Below are positions 19,152 through 28,956 of a stretch of DNA of 64,000 nt, one piece after another (position 1 is the first letter of the stretch; every line of letters starts with the position of its first letter). The notes beneath the pieces are model-generated. The model was not told the origin of the DNA. It saw only the letters and a program-made list of their open reading frames with translations, and ran no database searches. The stretch is from positions 1 through 64,000 of the forward strand of contig NZ_KZ819022.1 in the NCBI RefSeq assembly GCF_003115845.1, read 5' to 3'. Source of the DNA: Brenneria roseae subsp. roseae. GTDB lineage: Bacteria > Pseudomonadota > Gammaproteobacteria > Enterobacterales > Enterobacteriaceae. A program made the position numbers and the translations under genes.

Positions 19152-20485
19152 CAGCGCGCAAACCGGCGAATTTGCTTCTGGTGGATGATGATCCCAGCTT
19201 ATTGAAGCTGTTGGGAATGCGTTTGACCAGTGAAGGTTTTAGCGTGACGACGGCGGAAAGCGGTCAGGAAGCTCTGAAACTGTTAACCCGGGAACAGTTT
19301 GATCTGGTTATCAGCGATCTTCGTATGGATGAGATGGACGGCATGGCGCTTTTTTCGGAAATCCAGCGCTATCAACCCGGCATGCCGGTCATTATTCTTA
19401 CTGCGCACGGTTCGATTCCTGATGCCGTAGCCGCCACGCAACAAGGTGTGTTCAGCTTTCTTACCAAACCCGTCGATCGTGATGCGTTGTATAAGGCGAT
19501 TGATGAAGCCATGGCGCTATCTGCGCCGGTAGGTGATGAAAGCTGGCGTGAAACCATTGTGACGCGCAGCCCGTTAATGTTGCGTCTGCTGGAGCAGGCC
19601 AAGATGGTGGCTCAGTCAGATGTCAGCGTGTTGATTAACGGCCAGAGCGGAACAGGGAAAGAGATTCTGGCGCAGGCTATCCATGCCGCCAGCCCGCGGG
19701 CGAAAAAAGCCTTTATCGCCATTAACTGCGGCGCGTTACCCGAACCTTTACTTGAGTCTGAACTTTTCGGCCATGCGAAAGGGGCTTTTACGGGGGCCGT
19801 CAGCAGCCGTGAAGGGCTTTTTCAGGCGGCTGAAGGCGGTACGCTGTTTCTGGATGAGATCGGGGATATGCCGCTGTCGTTGCAGGTCAAACTGCTACGT
19901 GTGCTACAGGAGCGCAAAGTTCGTCCGCTGGGCAGTAACCGCGATCTGGATATTGATGTACGGATTATTTCTGCGACTCACCGCGATCTGCCAAAGGCGA
20001 TGGAAAAAGGGGAGTTTCGCGAGGATCTGTACTATCGGTTGAACGTGGTGAATATGAAATTGCCTGCCCTGCATGAGCGGGCAGAGGATATCCCGCTGCT
20101 GGCCAATCATTTGCTGCGTGAGTCGGCGATCCGGCATAAACCGTTTGTACGTACTTTTTCTACGGACGCCATGAAACGGTTGATGACGGCGAGTTGGCCG
20201 GGTAACGTGCGGCAACTGGTTAACGTGATTGAACAGTGTGTGGCTTTGACCAGCGCGCCGGTTATCAGTGAAGCGCTGGTGGAACAGGCGCTGGAAGGTG
20301 AAAACACGGCATTGCCGACGTTTGTCGAGGCTCGTCATCAGTTCGAGTTGAACTATTTGCGCAAACTGTTGCAGATAGCCAAAGGCAATGTCACACAGGC
20401 CGCGCGGATGGCGGGGCGTAACCGGACGGAATTTTATAAACTGTTGGGTCGTCATGAATTGGACGCCAACGATTTTAAAGAATAA
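19148..20485 (+). CDS. glrR: Sigma54-dependent response regulator GlrR (QseF)
   Basis: This is a 445-residue activator with a receiver domain (1-125) carrying the phosphorylated Asp57 in [13 protein letters not shown] central AAA+ domain has Walker A GQSGTGKE at 165-172, the sigma54-contacting GAFTGA loop at 212-217 and Walker [11 protein letters not shown]-terminal Fis-type helix-turn-helix lies at about 410-440. It is phosphorylated by GlrK and activates glmY from the TGTC-N10-GACA sites upstream of glrK. It forms an operon with glrK and qseG and ends 91 bp before glnB. Confidence 0.95.
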   Translation: MTARKPANLLLVDDDPSLLKLLGMRLTSEGFSVTTAESGQEALKLLTREQFDLVISDLRMDEMDGMALFSEIQRYQPGMPVIILTAHGSIPDAVAATQQGVFSFLTKPVDRDALYKAIDEAMALSAPVGDESWRETIVTRSPLMLRLLEQAKMVAQSDVSVLINGQSGTGKEILAQAIHAASPRAKKAFIAINCGALPEPLLESELFGHAKGAFTGAVSSREGLFQAAEGGTLFLDEIGDMPLSLQVKLLRVLQERKVRPLGSNRDLDIDVRIISATHRDLPKAMEKGEFREDLYYRLNVVNMKLPALHERAEDIPLLANHLLRESAIRHKPFVRTFSTDAMKRLMTASWPGNVRQLVNVIEQCVALTSAPVISEALVEQALEGENTALPTFVEARHQFELNYLRKLLQIAKGNVTQAARMAGRNRTEFYKLLGRHELDANDFKE

Positions 20486-20567
20486 TGCTAATGGATTGTA
20501 AGCCTGGATTCTGACAATCTTATTGTTCGCTGATGCCCGGCTTTGGCCGCAACATAGGTAATACTAA

Positions 20568-20915
<348 letters not shown>

Positions 20916-20993
20916 TCGACGGATGAGACGCTGCGTTGATAACGTATCCTCAGTATCATCGCTGTTTGTCTGAAAGTACGAGTCACGTTTTTT

Positions 20994-21035
20994 GAAGCCA
21001 GCCCTTACCGGACTGGCTTCGTCATTTTCTTATTT
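20994..21035 (+). terminator. glnB terminator
   Basis: GAAGCCAG and CTGGCTTC form a perfect 8-bp stem (20994-21020) followed by the T-rich GTCATTTTCTTATTTT. The T-tract overlaps the last bases of the convergent pemA. Confidence 0.8.
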
Positions 21036-22142
21036 TATTTGTGGTCCGGCGGGTATCCAGCCATCCAGTATTTTTTCCGCCGTGTATTCAGCGGCCTCTG
21101 CATCCGTAAGCTGACGTCGTTGATCGTTTTGCTCTGCACCCGCACCGGTGGATTTATATTCAAAAAAGCGCGAATCCTGGGGGTGGAACCAGATTTTTTC
21201 ACCTTGCTTGTCTTTGCCTGACATCTTGTCCCAGCCGTAGATATGGTCTTCCATGCTGGTATTTAAAAATACGGTCTGACCGATAGCGTCGGGATCGGCA
21301 TAGCTCCCATCGTCGAAGGTGGTCGTCGGGTGCCATGGTCGACCTAAACCATAACTTCTCGCGGGAACGTCTTTGCTTTCCCTGATAACCCGGCTGTTGG
21401 TAAAGACCAAACCGTATTTTTGCTTAATGTTGGTACTGGGGGCGGTGAGATAGCCCATCGGCTCGTCTTTGATATCCGTGCGGTTGCGAGCGATGATATC
21501 GCAATCGTCGAATAATGCGGTACCGTTACCGAAAATGAAATCAACCGTTCCGCTGATTTTGCATGTTGAGAAAAAGCTACGGCCGCCTTTGACATACACC
21601 GTGTCCTGATAGCCCGTCAGGCTTACGTCGTGAAAATAGGCGCGGTCGCTATTTTCCGCAACCAACAGAGCAACAGCCTGTGAATCCTTTAACTTGGTTG
21701 GATCGTCGTTTGCTTTGGCCTGATTGGCGGGATAGTCAAAATCATTACTGATGGTTAATGAACGGGCGCTAAAGTCAGGCGCATCGACCTTCACCGTATT
21801 ACTGCCGTAGGTGCCCCATTTATTGCCATCGGCTTTCAGCATCCCGGCGGCGATGGCAGCCGTAATGATGGTGCCCTCGCGACTTTCACCTTCAAGATGA
21901 ATATTCGGACGGGTGATGGTCAATCTTTCATGATAAACGCCGTTCTTCACATAAATCACGAATGGAGAATTGCCTGGCGGCGCGCTGGCAATCGCTTCGG
22001 CAATGGTCTTGAACGATTGGGCTTCGGAGACGCTGCCGGAAGCGGAAACCAGCGCATGATATGAGACTTCCGCCTGCGCCAGCTGACAAGGCGCGGCGAC
22101 TAACAGGGTTAATGCCAGCGTACCCGAAAAGTGTTTTAACAT
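21030..22142 (-). CDS. pemA: Pectin methylesterase (carbohydrate esterase family 8)
   Basis: This 370-residue secreted enzyme removes methyl groups from pectin so that pectate lyases can act. A signal peptide (1-24, ending QLAQA) is followed by a right-handed beta-helix. Active-site residues are readable: Asp180 in GYQDTVYV, Asp201 in GTVDFIFGNG and Arg268 in YGLGRPWHP. It resembles Dickeya dadantii PemA from end to end, including the ending with RRQLTDAEAAEYT. Export past the outer membrane is by the Out type II system in such bacteria; out genes are not in this window. It follows paeY in the same direction after 87 bp, as in the Dickeya paeY-pemA pair, but without the adjacent pel genes found there. 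Confidence 0.95.
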   Translation of the reverse strand: MLKHFSGTLALTLLVAAPCQLAQAEVSYHALVSASGSVSEAQSFKTIAEAIASAPPGNSPFVIYVKNGVYHERLTITRPNIHLEGESREGTIITAAIAAGMLKADGNKWGTYGSNTVKVDAPDFSARSLTISNDFDYPANQAKANDDPTKLKDSQAVALLVAENSDRAYFHDVSLTGYQDTVYVKGGRSFFSTCKISGTVDFIFGNGTALFDDCDIIARNRTDIKDEPMGYLTAPSTNIKQKYGLVFTNSRVIRESKDVPARSYGLGRPWHPTTTFDDGSYADPDAIGQTVFLNTSMEDHIYGWDKMSGKDKQGEKIWFHPQDSRFFEYKSTGAGAEQNDQRRQLTDAEAAEYTAEKILDGWIPAGPQIK

Positions 22143-22176
22143 ATCCAGATTCCCGTATTGACAAGTCCACTTGAAT

Positions 22177-22207
22177 AGCGCGCGTTTTCAATCAGAAAAA
22201 GCGCGCT
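22177..22207 (-). other. paeY-pemA intercistronic stem-loop
   Basis: AGCGCGC and GCGCGCT form a 7-bp GC-rich stem around a 17-base AT-rich loop, between the paeY stop and the pemA start. It could stabilise the upstream message or partly terminate transcription. Confidence 0.55.
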
Positions 22208-22229
22208 GATCCGCTGATTTATTTTATGG

Positions 22230-23891
22230 TTATTTCTTATGTTTGCTGACCATGTTGTCGGCCAGTATTTTTAATTCCGGCGTCTGCCGTATGGCATCGG
22301 CGACAATTTCCGAGACGGCGATGGCCCCTTTTTTCTGGAAATGGGTGGTATCCGGTTTGGTCAGACTGCCGACCTGATTACGATAGAAAGGATACTTTGC
22401 AGGATCGACGGCCAGCCAGTATTGCTTCCAGTGGTTGCTGCTGCCCTGATTGGCCAGAGCTATCGTGGCGGGTTCGATATCCAACAGAATGGTTTTGTTG
22501 GCACTGGCCGTATCTTTAATGGTTTGGCTGTAGTCACCGACAAAGGCGTATCCATGTTCGCTGTTTTGCTGTGTAAAGTGGCGGTGTACGGCGGGTGTGC
22601 CGTCTTTTCCCTCTGCCGTTTGTACCCGGGTGGTCGGGGTCAGCAACACCGGCGTCATTTGATGTTGGCGGGCAAAATTGATGTAACGTTCCAGCGATGT
22701 CTGGAATGACATATCAGGTTTACCCTGCGGAGCCTGGCGTTTGCCCTCGGCATTATTGGGATAGGTACACAGGTTGGCTACGTCGGCGGCGCCGCGAACG
22801 GGTTTGGCGCTGTTACAGTTCTGGTCGTTATGGCCCATCTGAATAAACAGGAAATCCCCCGCTTGCATCAGCGGCTGCATCTGGCGGAACCAGCCTTCGT
22901 AAAAATAGTCACGTGAGCTGCGGCCGGAGCGGCTACCATTGACCACCTTTACCCCGCTGCCTTTTTTGAACTGTTGTTCAAAAACCTGTCCCCATCCCAT
23001 CCGCGGGAAACGCGCTTTTTCATAGGTTGCGGCAGTGGAGTCGCCAACCAGAAAAATACGGGTTTTCGCTTTTTTGATCTCATCCAGATTCTGGCGGGCA
23101 AAGTGGTAATCCAGCGGCTCATAATCTCCATGATCGTTCAGGCCCACGATAGGACGGAAATTGCTGTCGGTCAGCACCGAGTGCCCGGAATAACCGCTAT
23201 TGTTGTAATAATTACGATTATGATTGATGACCTTGATAATGCTGCTTACCGCTTCCTGCTGTACGGCGGGATAGGTCAGCGGATCGAAATGTGAAGGCGT
23301 GCTAATACCCGCCTGCTTCAGTGCGCTATTAAAACCTGCGTGAAAGACGGCATACGCCTTTTTCCACGCCGCCGCGTTCAGTGTGGGTGAGCCGGCATCG
23401 TCGGCCAATTGCTGCGGACCGATATAACCAGCGGCGACGGCGACATCAGAAATGATGCGATCGGTTAACGGATTGATATTGGCGATATTATCCTGGCCCG
23501 AGTGCAATGATGGCGCCAGCGCCGTCAGGCAGATGGCGCGTGGAATATTGTCGAGCAGGCAATTATTACCGCCGGATTCGATAGCCGTCAGACGTAAAGG
23601 CGTGGTCAGCTCGGCAATGTCGATATGGTACTTACCTTGCTCGTCCGTTTGGCTCTGCCGGCGTTGTCCCTGCTGATCCCGGATAATGATGGTCGCGGGG
23701 AGATGGATCTCCCGGTGCGTCACCTGGCCGGTGAGGGTGGTTTTTTCTCCCAGTTTGGCACTGGACATGGCCTCAATATGGCTTGGTGATTTGGTAACCT
23801 GTACCGAGTTGGATGCTGCCGCGTGTGCCATCATCCAGGGCGTAGAAAACAGCATGGCGCAGGCCATACCCTCAGAAAAACGTTTTAGCAT
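22230..23891 (-). CDS. paeY: Pectin acetylesterase PaeY (SGNH/GDSL family)
   Basis: This 553-residue secreted esterase is close to the length of Dickeya PaeY. Signal peptide at 1-24. Residues 50-105 resemble a carboxypeptidase-regulatory beta-sandwich (LTGQVTHREIHLPATIIIRD). The catalytic part begins at about 275: block I GDST with nucleophile Ser285, block III GHND, and block V DTTHF near the C-terminus supplying Asp and His. This is the rhamnogalacturonan acetylesterase fold. The role is to remove acetyl groups from pectin so that pectinases can proceed, in synergy with PemA encoded next. The motif set is clear; substrate specificity is by homology. A KdgR-like box lies about 170 bp upstream. 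Confidence 0.92.
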   Translation of the reverse strand: MLKRFSEGMACAMLFSTPWMMAHAAASNSVQVTKSPSHIEAMSSAKLGEKTTLTGQVTHREIHLPATIIIRDQQGQRRQSQTDEQGKYHIDIAELTTPLRLTAIESGGNNCLLDNIPRAICLTALAPSLHSGQDNIANINPLTDRIISDVAVAAGYIGPQQLADDAGSPTLNAAAWKKAYAVFHAGFNSALKQAGISTPSHFDPLTYPAVQQEAVSSIIKVINHNRNYYNNSGYSGHSVLTDSNFRPIVGLNDHGDYEPLDYHFARQNLDEIKKAKTRIFLVGDSTAATYEKARFPRMGWGQVFEQQFKKGSGVKVVNGSRSGRSSRDYFYEGWFRQMQPLMQAGDFLFIQMGHNDQNCNSAKPVRGAADVANLCTYPNNAEGKRQAPQGKPDMSFQTSLERYINFARQHQMTPVLLTPTTRVQTAEGKDGTPAVHRHFTQQNSEHGYAFVGDYSQTIKDTASANKTILLDIEPATIALANQGSSNHWKQYWLAVDPAKYPFYRNQVGSLTKPDTTHFQKKGAIAVSEIVADAIRQTPELKILADNMVSKHKK

Positions 23892-24055
23892 GGTTAGACA
23901 ATGTCCCTTGTTACATGAATTAAAAAGTGTGTTGAACGGGTTTCGCCTATTGTCGGACAGATATCGTGCGATTTTATAGATTCCGTTGTGTGAAAAATGC
24001 TGTTTTTTTATTTTTTATCCGATCGGTAATGAAGCATTCTGAAAAAGACAGAGTA

Positions 24056-24072
24056 ATGAAATTATTATTCAT
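24056..24072 (-). promoter_or_regulatory. KdgR-like operator upstream of paeY
   Basis: ATGAAATTATTATTCAT matches the palindrome ATGAAA-N5-TTTCAT at 11 of 12 defined positions. KdgR represses pectinase genes in soft-rot bacteria until 2-keto-3-deoxygluconate accumulates. Placement upstream of paeY fits, but binding is inferred. Confidence 0.55.
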
Positions 24073-24307
24073 TAAAGGTGAACTGTTATTTCAATAAATT
24101 CCGTGTTTTGTGACCCACCTCTTTTTTATCGCTATGCCAGGATTTGAACTGACCAACATGTGAACGCTATCCTTCGTTGTTAAAAATACTCCGGGTATTT
24201 TTTATGTCGTGATAATGAGCCAATATGAAAAAAATGCAGACTGAAAATGAAGAAATCTCTGCTTCCCGTAGCGAGCGATAAATCTTCCCAAGCCTTGTGC
24301 CGCCTGA

Positions 24308-24323
24308 TGCTAATCGTTTGCGT
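24308..24323 (+). promoter_or_regulatory. PurR-like operator upstream of glyA
   Basis: TGCTAATCGTTTGCGT closely matches the PurR site I recall for E. coli glyA (final 13 bases the same). It lies about 118 bp before the glyA start. Confidence 0.72.
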
Positions 24324-24440
24324 AAAAACCTCTGTCAAGACCTATCTTCATTAGGGATAAACGGTTTACACTATAGGCCAGTACCCGAATGGGTGATTGT
24401 TTCCCCGTATATTTTAAGTTAGCTGAGTCAGGAGATGCGG

Positions 24441-25694
24441 ATGTTAAAGCGTGAAATGAACATTGCCGATTATGATGCCGAACTGTGGCAAGCAATGGAG
24501 CAGGAAGTGGTGCGTCAGGAAGAGCATATTGAACTGATTGCGTCAGAAAACTATACCAGCCCACGTGTCATGCAGGCTCAGGGGTCTCAGTTAACCAACA
24601 AATATGCTGAAGGTTATCCAGGCAAGCGCTACTACGGCGGCTGTGAGTATGTCGACGTGGTTGAACAACTGGCTATCGATCGCGCGAAGGCGCTGTTCGG
24701 TGCAGATTATGCCAACGTACAGCCTCACTCAGGCTCTCAGGCTAACTTTGCCGTTTACACCGCGCTGTTACAGCCGGGTGATACCATCCTGGGGATGAAT
24801 CTGGCGCACGGTGGTCACCTGACGCACGGTTCTCCGGTCAATCTGTCTGGCAAACTCTACAACGTTATTCCTTACGGCATCGATGAAAGTGGCAAGATCG
24901 ATTACGAAGAAATGGCCGAGCTGGCTCGTACCCACAAACCAAAAATGATCATTGGCGGCTTCTCTGCTTACTCCGGCGTGGTTGATTGGGCGAAAATGCG
25001 TGAAATCGCCGACAGCATCGGGGCTTACCTGTTTGTTGACATGGCGCACGTTGCTGGTCTGGTTGCAGCGGATGTGTACCCGACCCCGGTTCCTCATGCG
25101 CACATCGTGACCACCACCACTCACAAAACGCTGGCTGGTCCACGCGGTGGTCTGATTCTGGCGAAAGGCGGCGACGAAGAACTGTACAAGAAACTGAACT
25201 CTGCGGTATTCCCCGGTGGTCAGGGTGGCCCGCTGATGCACGTTATCGCGGGTAAAGCCGTTGCGCTGAAAGAAGCGATGGAGCCTGAGTTCAAGGTTTA
25301 TCAGCAGCAGGTTGCGAAAAACGCCAAGGCGATGGTCGAAGTCTTTCTGGCCCGGGGTTACAACGTGGTTTCCGGCGGCACCAGCAACCATCTGTTCCTG
25401 CTGGATCTGGTGAGTAAGAATATCACCGGTAAAGATGCTGATGCGGCGTTGGGCCGTGCGAACATCACCGTTAATAAAAACAGCGTTCCGAACGATCCCA
25501 AGAGCCCGTTCGTTACCTCTGGCGTGCGTATTGGTACGCCGGCAGCGACGCGCCGTGGTTTTAAAGAGGCGGAAGTTAGTGAACTGGCTGGCTGGATCTG
25601 TGATGTGCTGGATAACATCAATGATGAAGCCACCATTGAACGCACCAAGCAAAAAGTGCTGGATATCTGCGCCCGCTTCCCGGTTTATGCATAA
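24441..25694 (+). CDS. glyA: Serine hydroxymethyltransferase
   Basis: This 417-residue PLP enzyme interconverts serine and glycine while loading tetrahydrofolate with a one-carbon unit. The PLP lysine is in [14 protein letters not shown] and the start region [22 protein letters not shown] is nearly that of E. coli. I use ATG 24441 rather than the in-frame ATG at 24435, because AGGAG at 24430-24434 is then six bases away. Codon use is highly biased, as expected for a strongly expressed gene. A PurR-like site lies upstream. Confidence 0.97.
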   Translation: MLKREMNIADYDAELWQAMEQEVVRQEEHIELIASENYTSPRVMQAQGSQLTNKYAEGYPGKRYYGGCEYVDVVEQLAIDRAKALFGADYANVQPHSGSQANFAVYTALLQPGDTILGMNLAHGGHLTHGSPVNLSGKLYNVIPYGIDESGKIDYEEMAELARTHKPKMIIGGFSAYSGVVDWAKMREIADSIGAYLFVDMAHVAGLVAADVYPTPVPHAHIVTTTTHKTLAGPRGGLILAKGGDEELYKKLNSAVFPGGQGGPLMHVIAGKAVALKEAMEPEFKVYQQQVAKNAKAMVEVFLARGYNVVSGGTSNHLFLLDLVSKNITGKDADAALGRANITVNKNSVPNDPKSPFVTSGVRIGTPAATRRGFKEAEVSELAGWICDVLDNINDEATIERTKQKVLDICARFPVYA

Positions 25695-25698
25695 TCCC

Positions 25699-25768
25699 AA
25701 ATATTTTCCCCGATGGTCATCGTCGGGGAGATATTTCAAAACGTCAGCCTTTGCGCTGGCGTTTTTTT
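25699..25768 (+). terminator. glyA tandem hairpins and terminator
   Basis: A first hairpin (AAATAT...TCCCCGA/TCGGGGA...ATATTT, 25699-25736) is followed by a strong terminator: AACGTCAGC/GCTGGCGTT at 25740-25763 and then a run of T to 25768. Confidence 0.9.
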
Positions 25769-25914
25769 ATGCGTGTCGTTTCAGCCGGCCCCTACGGTAT
25801 AACATTAAAAAATGCGTCTGGCTGAATAGGGCATTGCGCCGGAGGTCCCTCTCTGACAGAGTAGCGACGGCCCATCGGGCGGCGGCAGGGTAGCCCGCCA
25901 AAAAAGGGGGAGTC

Positions 25915-27063
25915 ATGGTTCTGCAATCAACGCGTTGGCTGGCGTTAAGTTATTTCACTTACTTTTTTTGCTATGGCATTTTTCTGCCGTTTTGGGGCGG
26001 TTGGCTAAAAGGGGAAGGGCTCTCTGCCGAGTCTATCGGGATGTTGCTTGGAGCCGGCCTGGTTGCCCGTTTCGTCGGTAGTCTGGTCATCACGCCCAGC
26101 GTGAAGGACCCTTCTAAACTGATTGTGGTGTTACGAACGCTGGCGCTGTTGGCGCTGGGAGTGTCGGTTGGTTTCTGGCTGGGGAACGCCTGGCTATGGC
26201 TGATGTTTGTGATGATCGGCTTCAATCTGTTTTTTGCTCCGCTGGTTCCTTTAACCGATGCGCTGGCCGCCACCTGGCAACGTCAAATTGTCATGGATTA
26301 TGGCAAAGTACGGGTATGGGGATCGATTGCCTTTGTTATTGGTTCTGCCGTCACGGGGGAACTGGTGGCCGTCTGGGGACATACTGCGATCCTGACCATT
26401 CTGAGTGCAGGGCTGGTTGCCATGTTGTTGGGGGTGCTGCTTCGCCCCAGCGTGATGCCGCAAGCGACGATCTCTTCAACCCAGTCTGCGACGGTGACGC
26501 CATGGAAAGCCCTGCTGAGTGAACCGACGGTATGGCGTTTCCTGCTCTGTGTTTCTCTTTTGCAGGGCGCGCACGCCGCCTACTATGGTTTCAGCGTGAT
26601 TTATTGGCAGGATTCCGGCTATTCCGCATCGATTATCGGTTATCTCTGGTCGTTGGGCGTTGTCGCTGAAATTATCATTTTTACCTTTAGTCAACGATTG
26701 TTTCGGCGCTGGAGCGCCAGACAACTGCTGCTGCTCTCCGCCGTATGCGGCGTTGTGCGTTGGACGCTGATGGGGTCAACGGTGGCGCTTCCCTGGTTGA
26801 TTGTGATACAGATATTGCACTGCGGCACGTTCACCGTGTGTCACCTCGCGGCGATGCGTTTTATTGCGGCGCGTACCGGTGGAGACGTGTTGCGCTTGCA
26901 GGCGGTGTATTCGGCATTGGCGATGGGCGGAAGTATTGCGCTGATGACGATGGTTTCCGGCTTCCTGTTTGAACACCTGCGGAGCGGCACCTTCTGGGTT
27001 ATGGCGCTATTGGCCGTACCTGCATTATTTATTCGTCCTTCGGTTGGCCATCATACGACCTGA
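25915..27063 (+). CDS. hcaT: MFS transporter HcaT-like
   Basis: This 382-residue protein has about twelve membrane segments and resembles E. coli HcaT along its length (MVLQSTRWLAL start, LLGAGLVARF, LLQGAHAAYYGFS, VVQILHCGTFTVCHLAAMR-like end). The family is assigned to 3-phenylpropionate or related aromatic acid uptake. The hca catabolic genes are not adjacent, so the substrate here is uncertain. GGGGGAG precedes the ATG. It neighbours glyA and precedes suhB-side genes as in the E. coli order. Confidence 0.88.
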   Translation: MVLQSTRWLALSYFTYFFCYGIFLPFWGGWLKGEGLSAESIGMLLGAGLVARFVGSLVITPSVKDPSKLIVVLRTLALLALGVSVGFWLGNAWLWLMFVMIGFNLFFAPLVPLTDALAATWQRQIVMDYGKVRVWGSIAFVIGSAVTGELVAVWGHTAILTILSAGLVAMLLGVLLRPSVMPQATISSTQSATVTPWKALLSEPTVWRFLLCVSLLQGAHAAYYGFSVIYWQDSGYSASIIGYLWSLGVVAEIIIFTFSQRLFRRWSARQLLLLSAVCGVVRWTLMGSTVALPWLIVIQILHCGTFTVCHLAAMRFIAARTGGDVLRLQAVYSALAMGGSIALMTMVSGFLFEHLRSGTFWVMALLAVPALFIRPSVGHHTT

Positions 27064-27118
27064 CCGGAGGAGTCCGAACGTCGGTTTTATCGGTACGATG
27101 TATTGCTATGAGAAATTT

Positions 27119-27778
27119 ATGTTATATTATAACAGTTTGATATATTGGGGCAGGCTGCTAACGCTAGCGGTATTCGGCACGGCGATGAGCCTGCCGGTCT
27201 TCGCCCACCCACATAGCTTTATTGATATGCAAACGACCATAGAGAGCCAGAACGAACAGATTACCGGTTTACGTATGCAGTGGACGATGGACCCCATCAC
27301 TTCCGCCGATCTGCTTTATGATGCGGGAAACGCCGCTAAAGGTTCCGAGGTGTGGAAGAAACTGGCGGCGGAGGTGATGGCCAATGTGCTGGGGCAGCAT
27401 TACTTCACGGATATTTATCGTGATAAACAGCCCGTGAAATACGCCTCTATTCCTACCGAATATCACCTGTCACGCAAAGGAAATCAGGCGGTGCTGGAAT
27501 TTGTATTGCCGTTGGCGCATCCCCAACCGCTGGCGGGTAAACCATTACAGATATCCACGTATGATCCCACCTATTTTGTCGATATGTCCTATCAGGACGA
27601 GAAGGCCATCAAGCTGGCGCCAGCGTTGGCGTCGCGCTGTAAAACCACGCTGGTCACGCCAAAGCCCAGCGAAGATTTACAGTCATACGCCCTCTCTCTG
27701 GATAAAAATGATTCACCGGGCGAGGATATGGAACTCGGTAAGCAATTTGCCCAGCAGGTGACGCTGCAATGTCAGTGA
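27119..27778 (+). CDS. DUF1007 periplasmic protein, ZevA-like
   Basis: This is a 219-residue DUF1007 family protein. A signal peptide ends at PVFAHPHSF, so the mature protein starts with a His-Pro-His motif typical of the family and suited to metal binding. I chose ATG 27119; ATG 27098 would add seven residues and neither has a strong Shine-Dalgarno. The gene overlaps the next (NicO-type transporter) by 10 bp. DUF1007/NicO pairs were described in Haemophilus influenzae as ZevAB, needed for zinc use at low zinc. The same role is inferred here; nickel or cobalt remain possible. Confidence 0.82.
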   Translation: MLYYNSLIYWGRLLTLAVFGTAMSLPVFAHPHSFIDMQTTIESQNEQITGLRMQWTMDPITSADLLYDAGNAAKGSEVWKKLAAEVMANVLGQHYFTDIYRDKQPVKYASIPTEYHLSRKGNQAVLEFVLPLAHPQPLAGKPLQISTYDPTYFVDMSYQDEKAIKLAPALASRCKTTLVTPKPSEDLQSYALSLDKNDSPGEDMELGKQFAQQVTLQCQ

Positions 27779-28839
27779 ATGTGAGCGATCCACTGCGTCG
27801 CCCATCCGTCTTAAAACGGGTGGTGGGGCTGTGGCCGCTGTGGCTGTTTTTATTACTGCTTGGGCTGATATTGCACGGTGTGGTGAGTTACTGGCCGCAA
27901 ATACTGCTGCAAAGCGCCGTCTGGCAAAAATCGCTGCACCAGCAGATGTCAGCGCTCTTGCAGATGGTGGAGGCGCAACCGCACCAGGCGGGATTGAGCC
28001 TGATGGCGTTCAGTCTGGCGTATGGCGTGTTGCACGCCGTTGGGCCGGGGCACGGCAAGGTGGTCATCATGACCTACCTGGCGACGCATCCTTCCAAACT
28101 AAAAAGCAGTCTCCGATTGACCTTCGCCGCTTCGCTGGTGCAAGGACTCATGGCTGTGCTGCTGGTCTCCGTGGTGCTGGGTATTTTGCAGCTTTCAAGC
28201 CACACGCTGCATCGCAGCAGTTTCTGGATGGAGAAGGGGAGCTTTATTTTGGTGGCAGGGCTGGGCGCGCTGCTCTGTTTCCGTGCGGCAAAGCAGTTAT
28301 ATATCAGTCTCTTTCAGCAGCCGAAACCTGCCACTATTCTGCGTTTAACTCCGATTGAACCATCGGATGAACATCGGATTCCCCCCCTGAGTGCGAGATC
28401 GGTATCCGATCATCATCAACACGATGCCAATTGCGGATGTGGTCATCAACATCTTCCCAGCCATGAAGCGCTCAATCGAGATAGTCACTGGCGTACCCGT
28501 CTGATGATTGTGCTGGCGATGGGCATGCGGCCATGTTCTGGCGCCATATTGGTATTGCTGTTCTCCAAAGTGATTGGCGTTTTCTCCTGGGGGATCGCTT
28601 CAGCGCTGGTGATGGCGTTGGGAACGGCGTTAACCATTTCCATGCTGGCGGTGTTGGTGCTTTATTGCCGTCGTCTGATTGAACGCTTAAGCCGAAGCGC
28701 TACGCCTCCTGCATGGCAGCGCGTTGCCTGGTCGCTGTTGTCGCTGACCGGAGGACTGATTTTATTCGGTACTGGCGTACTGTTTTACCTGAGCGCACAG
28801 CCCGCCATGATGGGGGGGATCCGCCCCTTCGCCGGCTGA
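27769..28839 (+). CDS. NicO-family metal transporter, ZevB-like
   Basis: This is a 356-residue inner-membrane protein of the NicO (nickel/cobalt/zinc) family. Membrane segments surround the signature HAVGPGHGKVVIMTYL (about 87-102) and a second motif MGMRPCSGAILVLLFSK. Between them lies a histidine/cysteine-rich cytoplasmic loop (DHHQHDANCGCGHQH) that probably handles the metal ion. It is translationally overlapped with the DUF1007 gene upstream, implying joint function. It is distinct from the RcnA exporter in having a partner periplasmic protein. Direction and metal are not decided by sequence. Confidence 0.85.
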   Translation: MSVNVSDPLRRPSVLKRVVGLWPLWLFLLLLGLILHGVVSYWPQILLQSAVWQKSLHQQMSALLQMVEAQPHQAGLSLMAFSLAYGVLHAVGPGHGKVVIMTYLATHPSKLKSSLRLTFAASLVQGLMAVLLVSVVLGILQLSSHTLHRSSFWMEKGSFILVAGLGALLCFRAAKQLYISLFQQPKPATILRLTPIEPSDEHRIPPLSARSVSDHHQHDANCGCGHQHLPSHEALNRDSHWRTRLMIVLAMGMRPCSGAILVLLFSKVIGVFSWGIASALVMALGTALTISMLAVLVLYCRRLIERLSRSATPPAWQRVAWSLLSLTGGLILFGTGVLFYLSAQPAMMGGIRPFAG

Positions 28840-28873
28840 TTTCACCTTTATTTAACCTTGTTGTAAAAACACA

Positions 28874-28932
28874 TTGCTTCATTTAATACCCACATTATAT
28901 TATTTCCTTAAGTGATAATGATTATCATTTAT
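28874..28932 (+). promoter_or_regulatory. Fur-regulated promoter of binding-protein gene
   Basis: TTGCTT (28874-28879), 16 bp, TATATT (28896-28901) form a promoter. A near-perfect Fur box, GATAATGATTATCATTTAT, at 28914-28932 covers the expected start site. Iron repression is strongly implied. Confidence 0.87.
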
Positions 28933-28956
28933 AACCTTATCAGGAGCAGGGAAATA

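Larger units (their letters stand above)
23892..24440. other. paeY-glyA divergent regulatory region
   Basis: This AT-rich 549-bp gap has no believable gene. It contains a KdgR-like box (24056-24072) towards paeY and a PurR-like box (24308-24323) towards glyA. In many enterobacteria hmp sits beside glyA; it is absent here and no remnant of it is visible in the six frames. Confidence 0.6.

Noticed and set aside
25845-25910. Possible additional copy of the dispersed repeat (GCGACGGCCCATCGGGCGG) before hcaT
   Set aside because: Only the short GCGACGGCCC core resembles the family; the AAAATCAC and T-run modules are missing.
26969-27118. N-terminal extension of the DUF1007 protein into hcaT
   Set aside because: It overlaps the hcaT coding region, lacks homology, and would bury the signal peptide.
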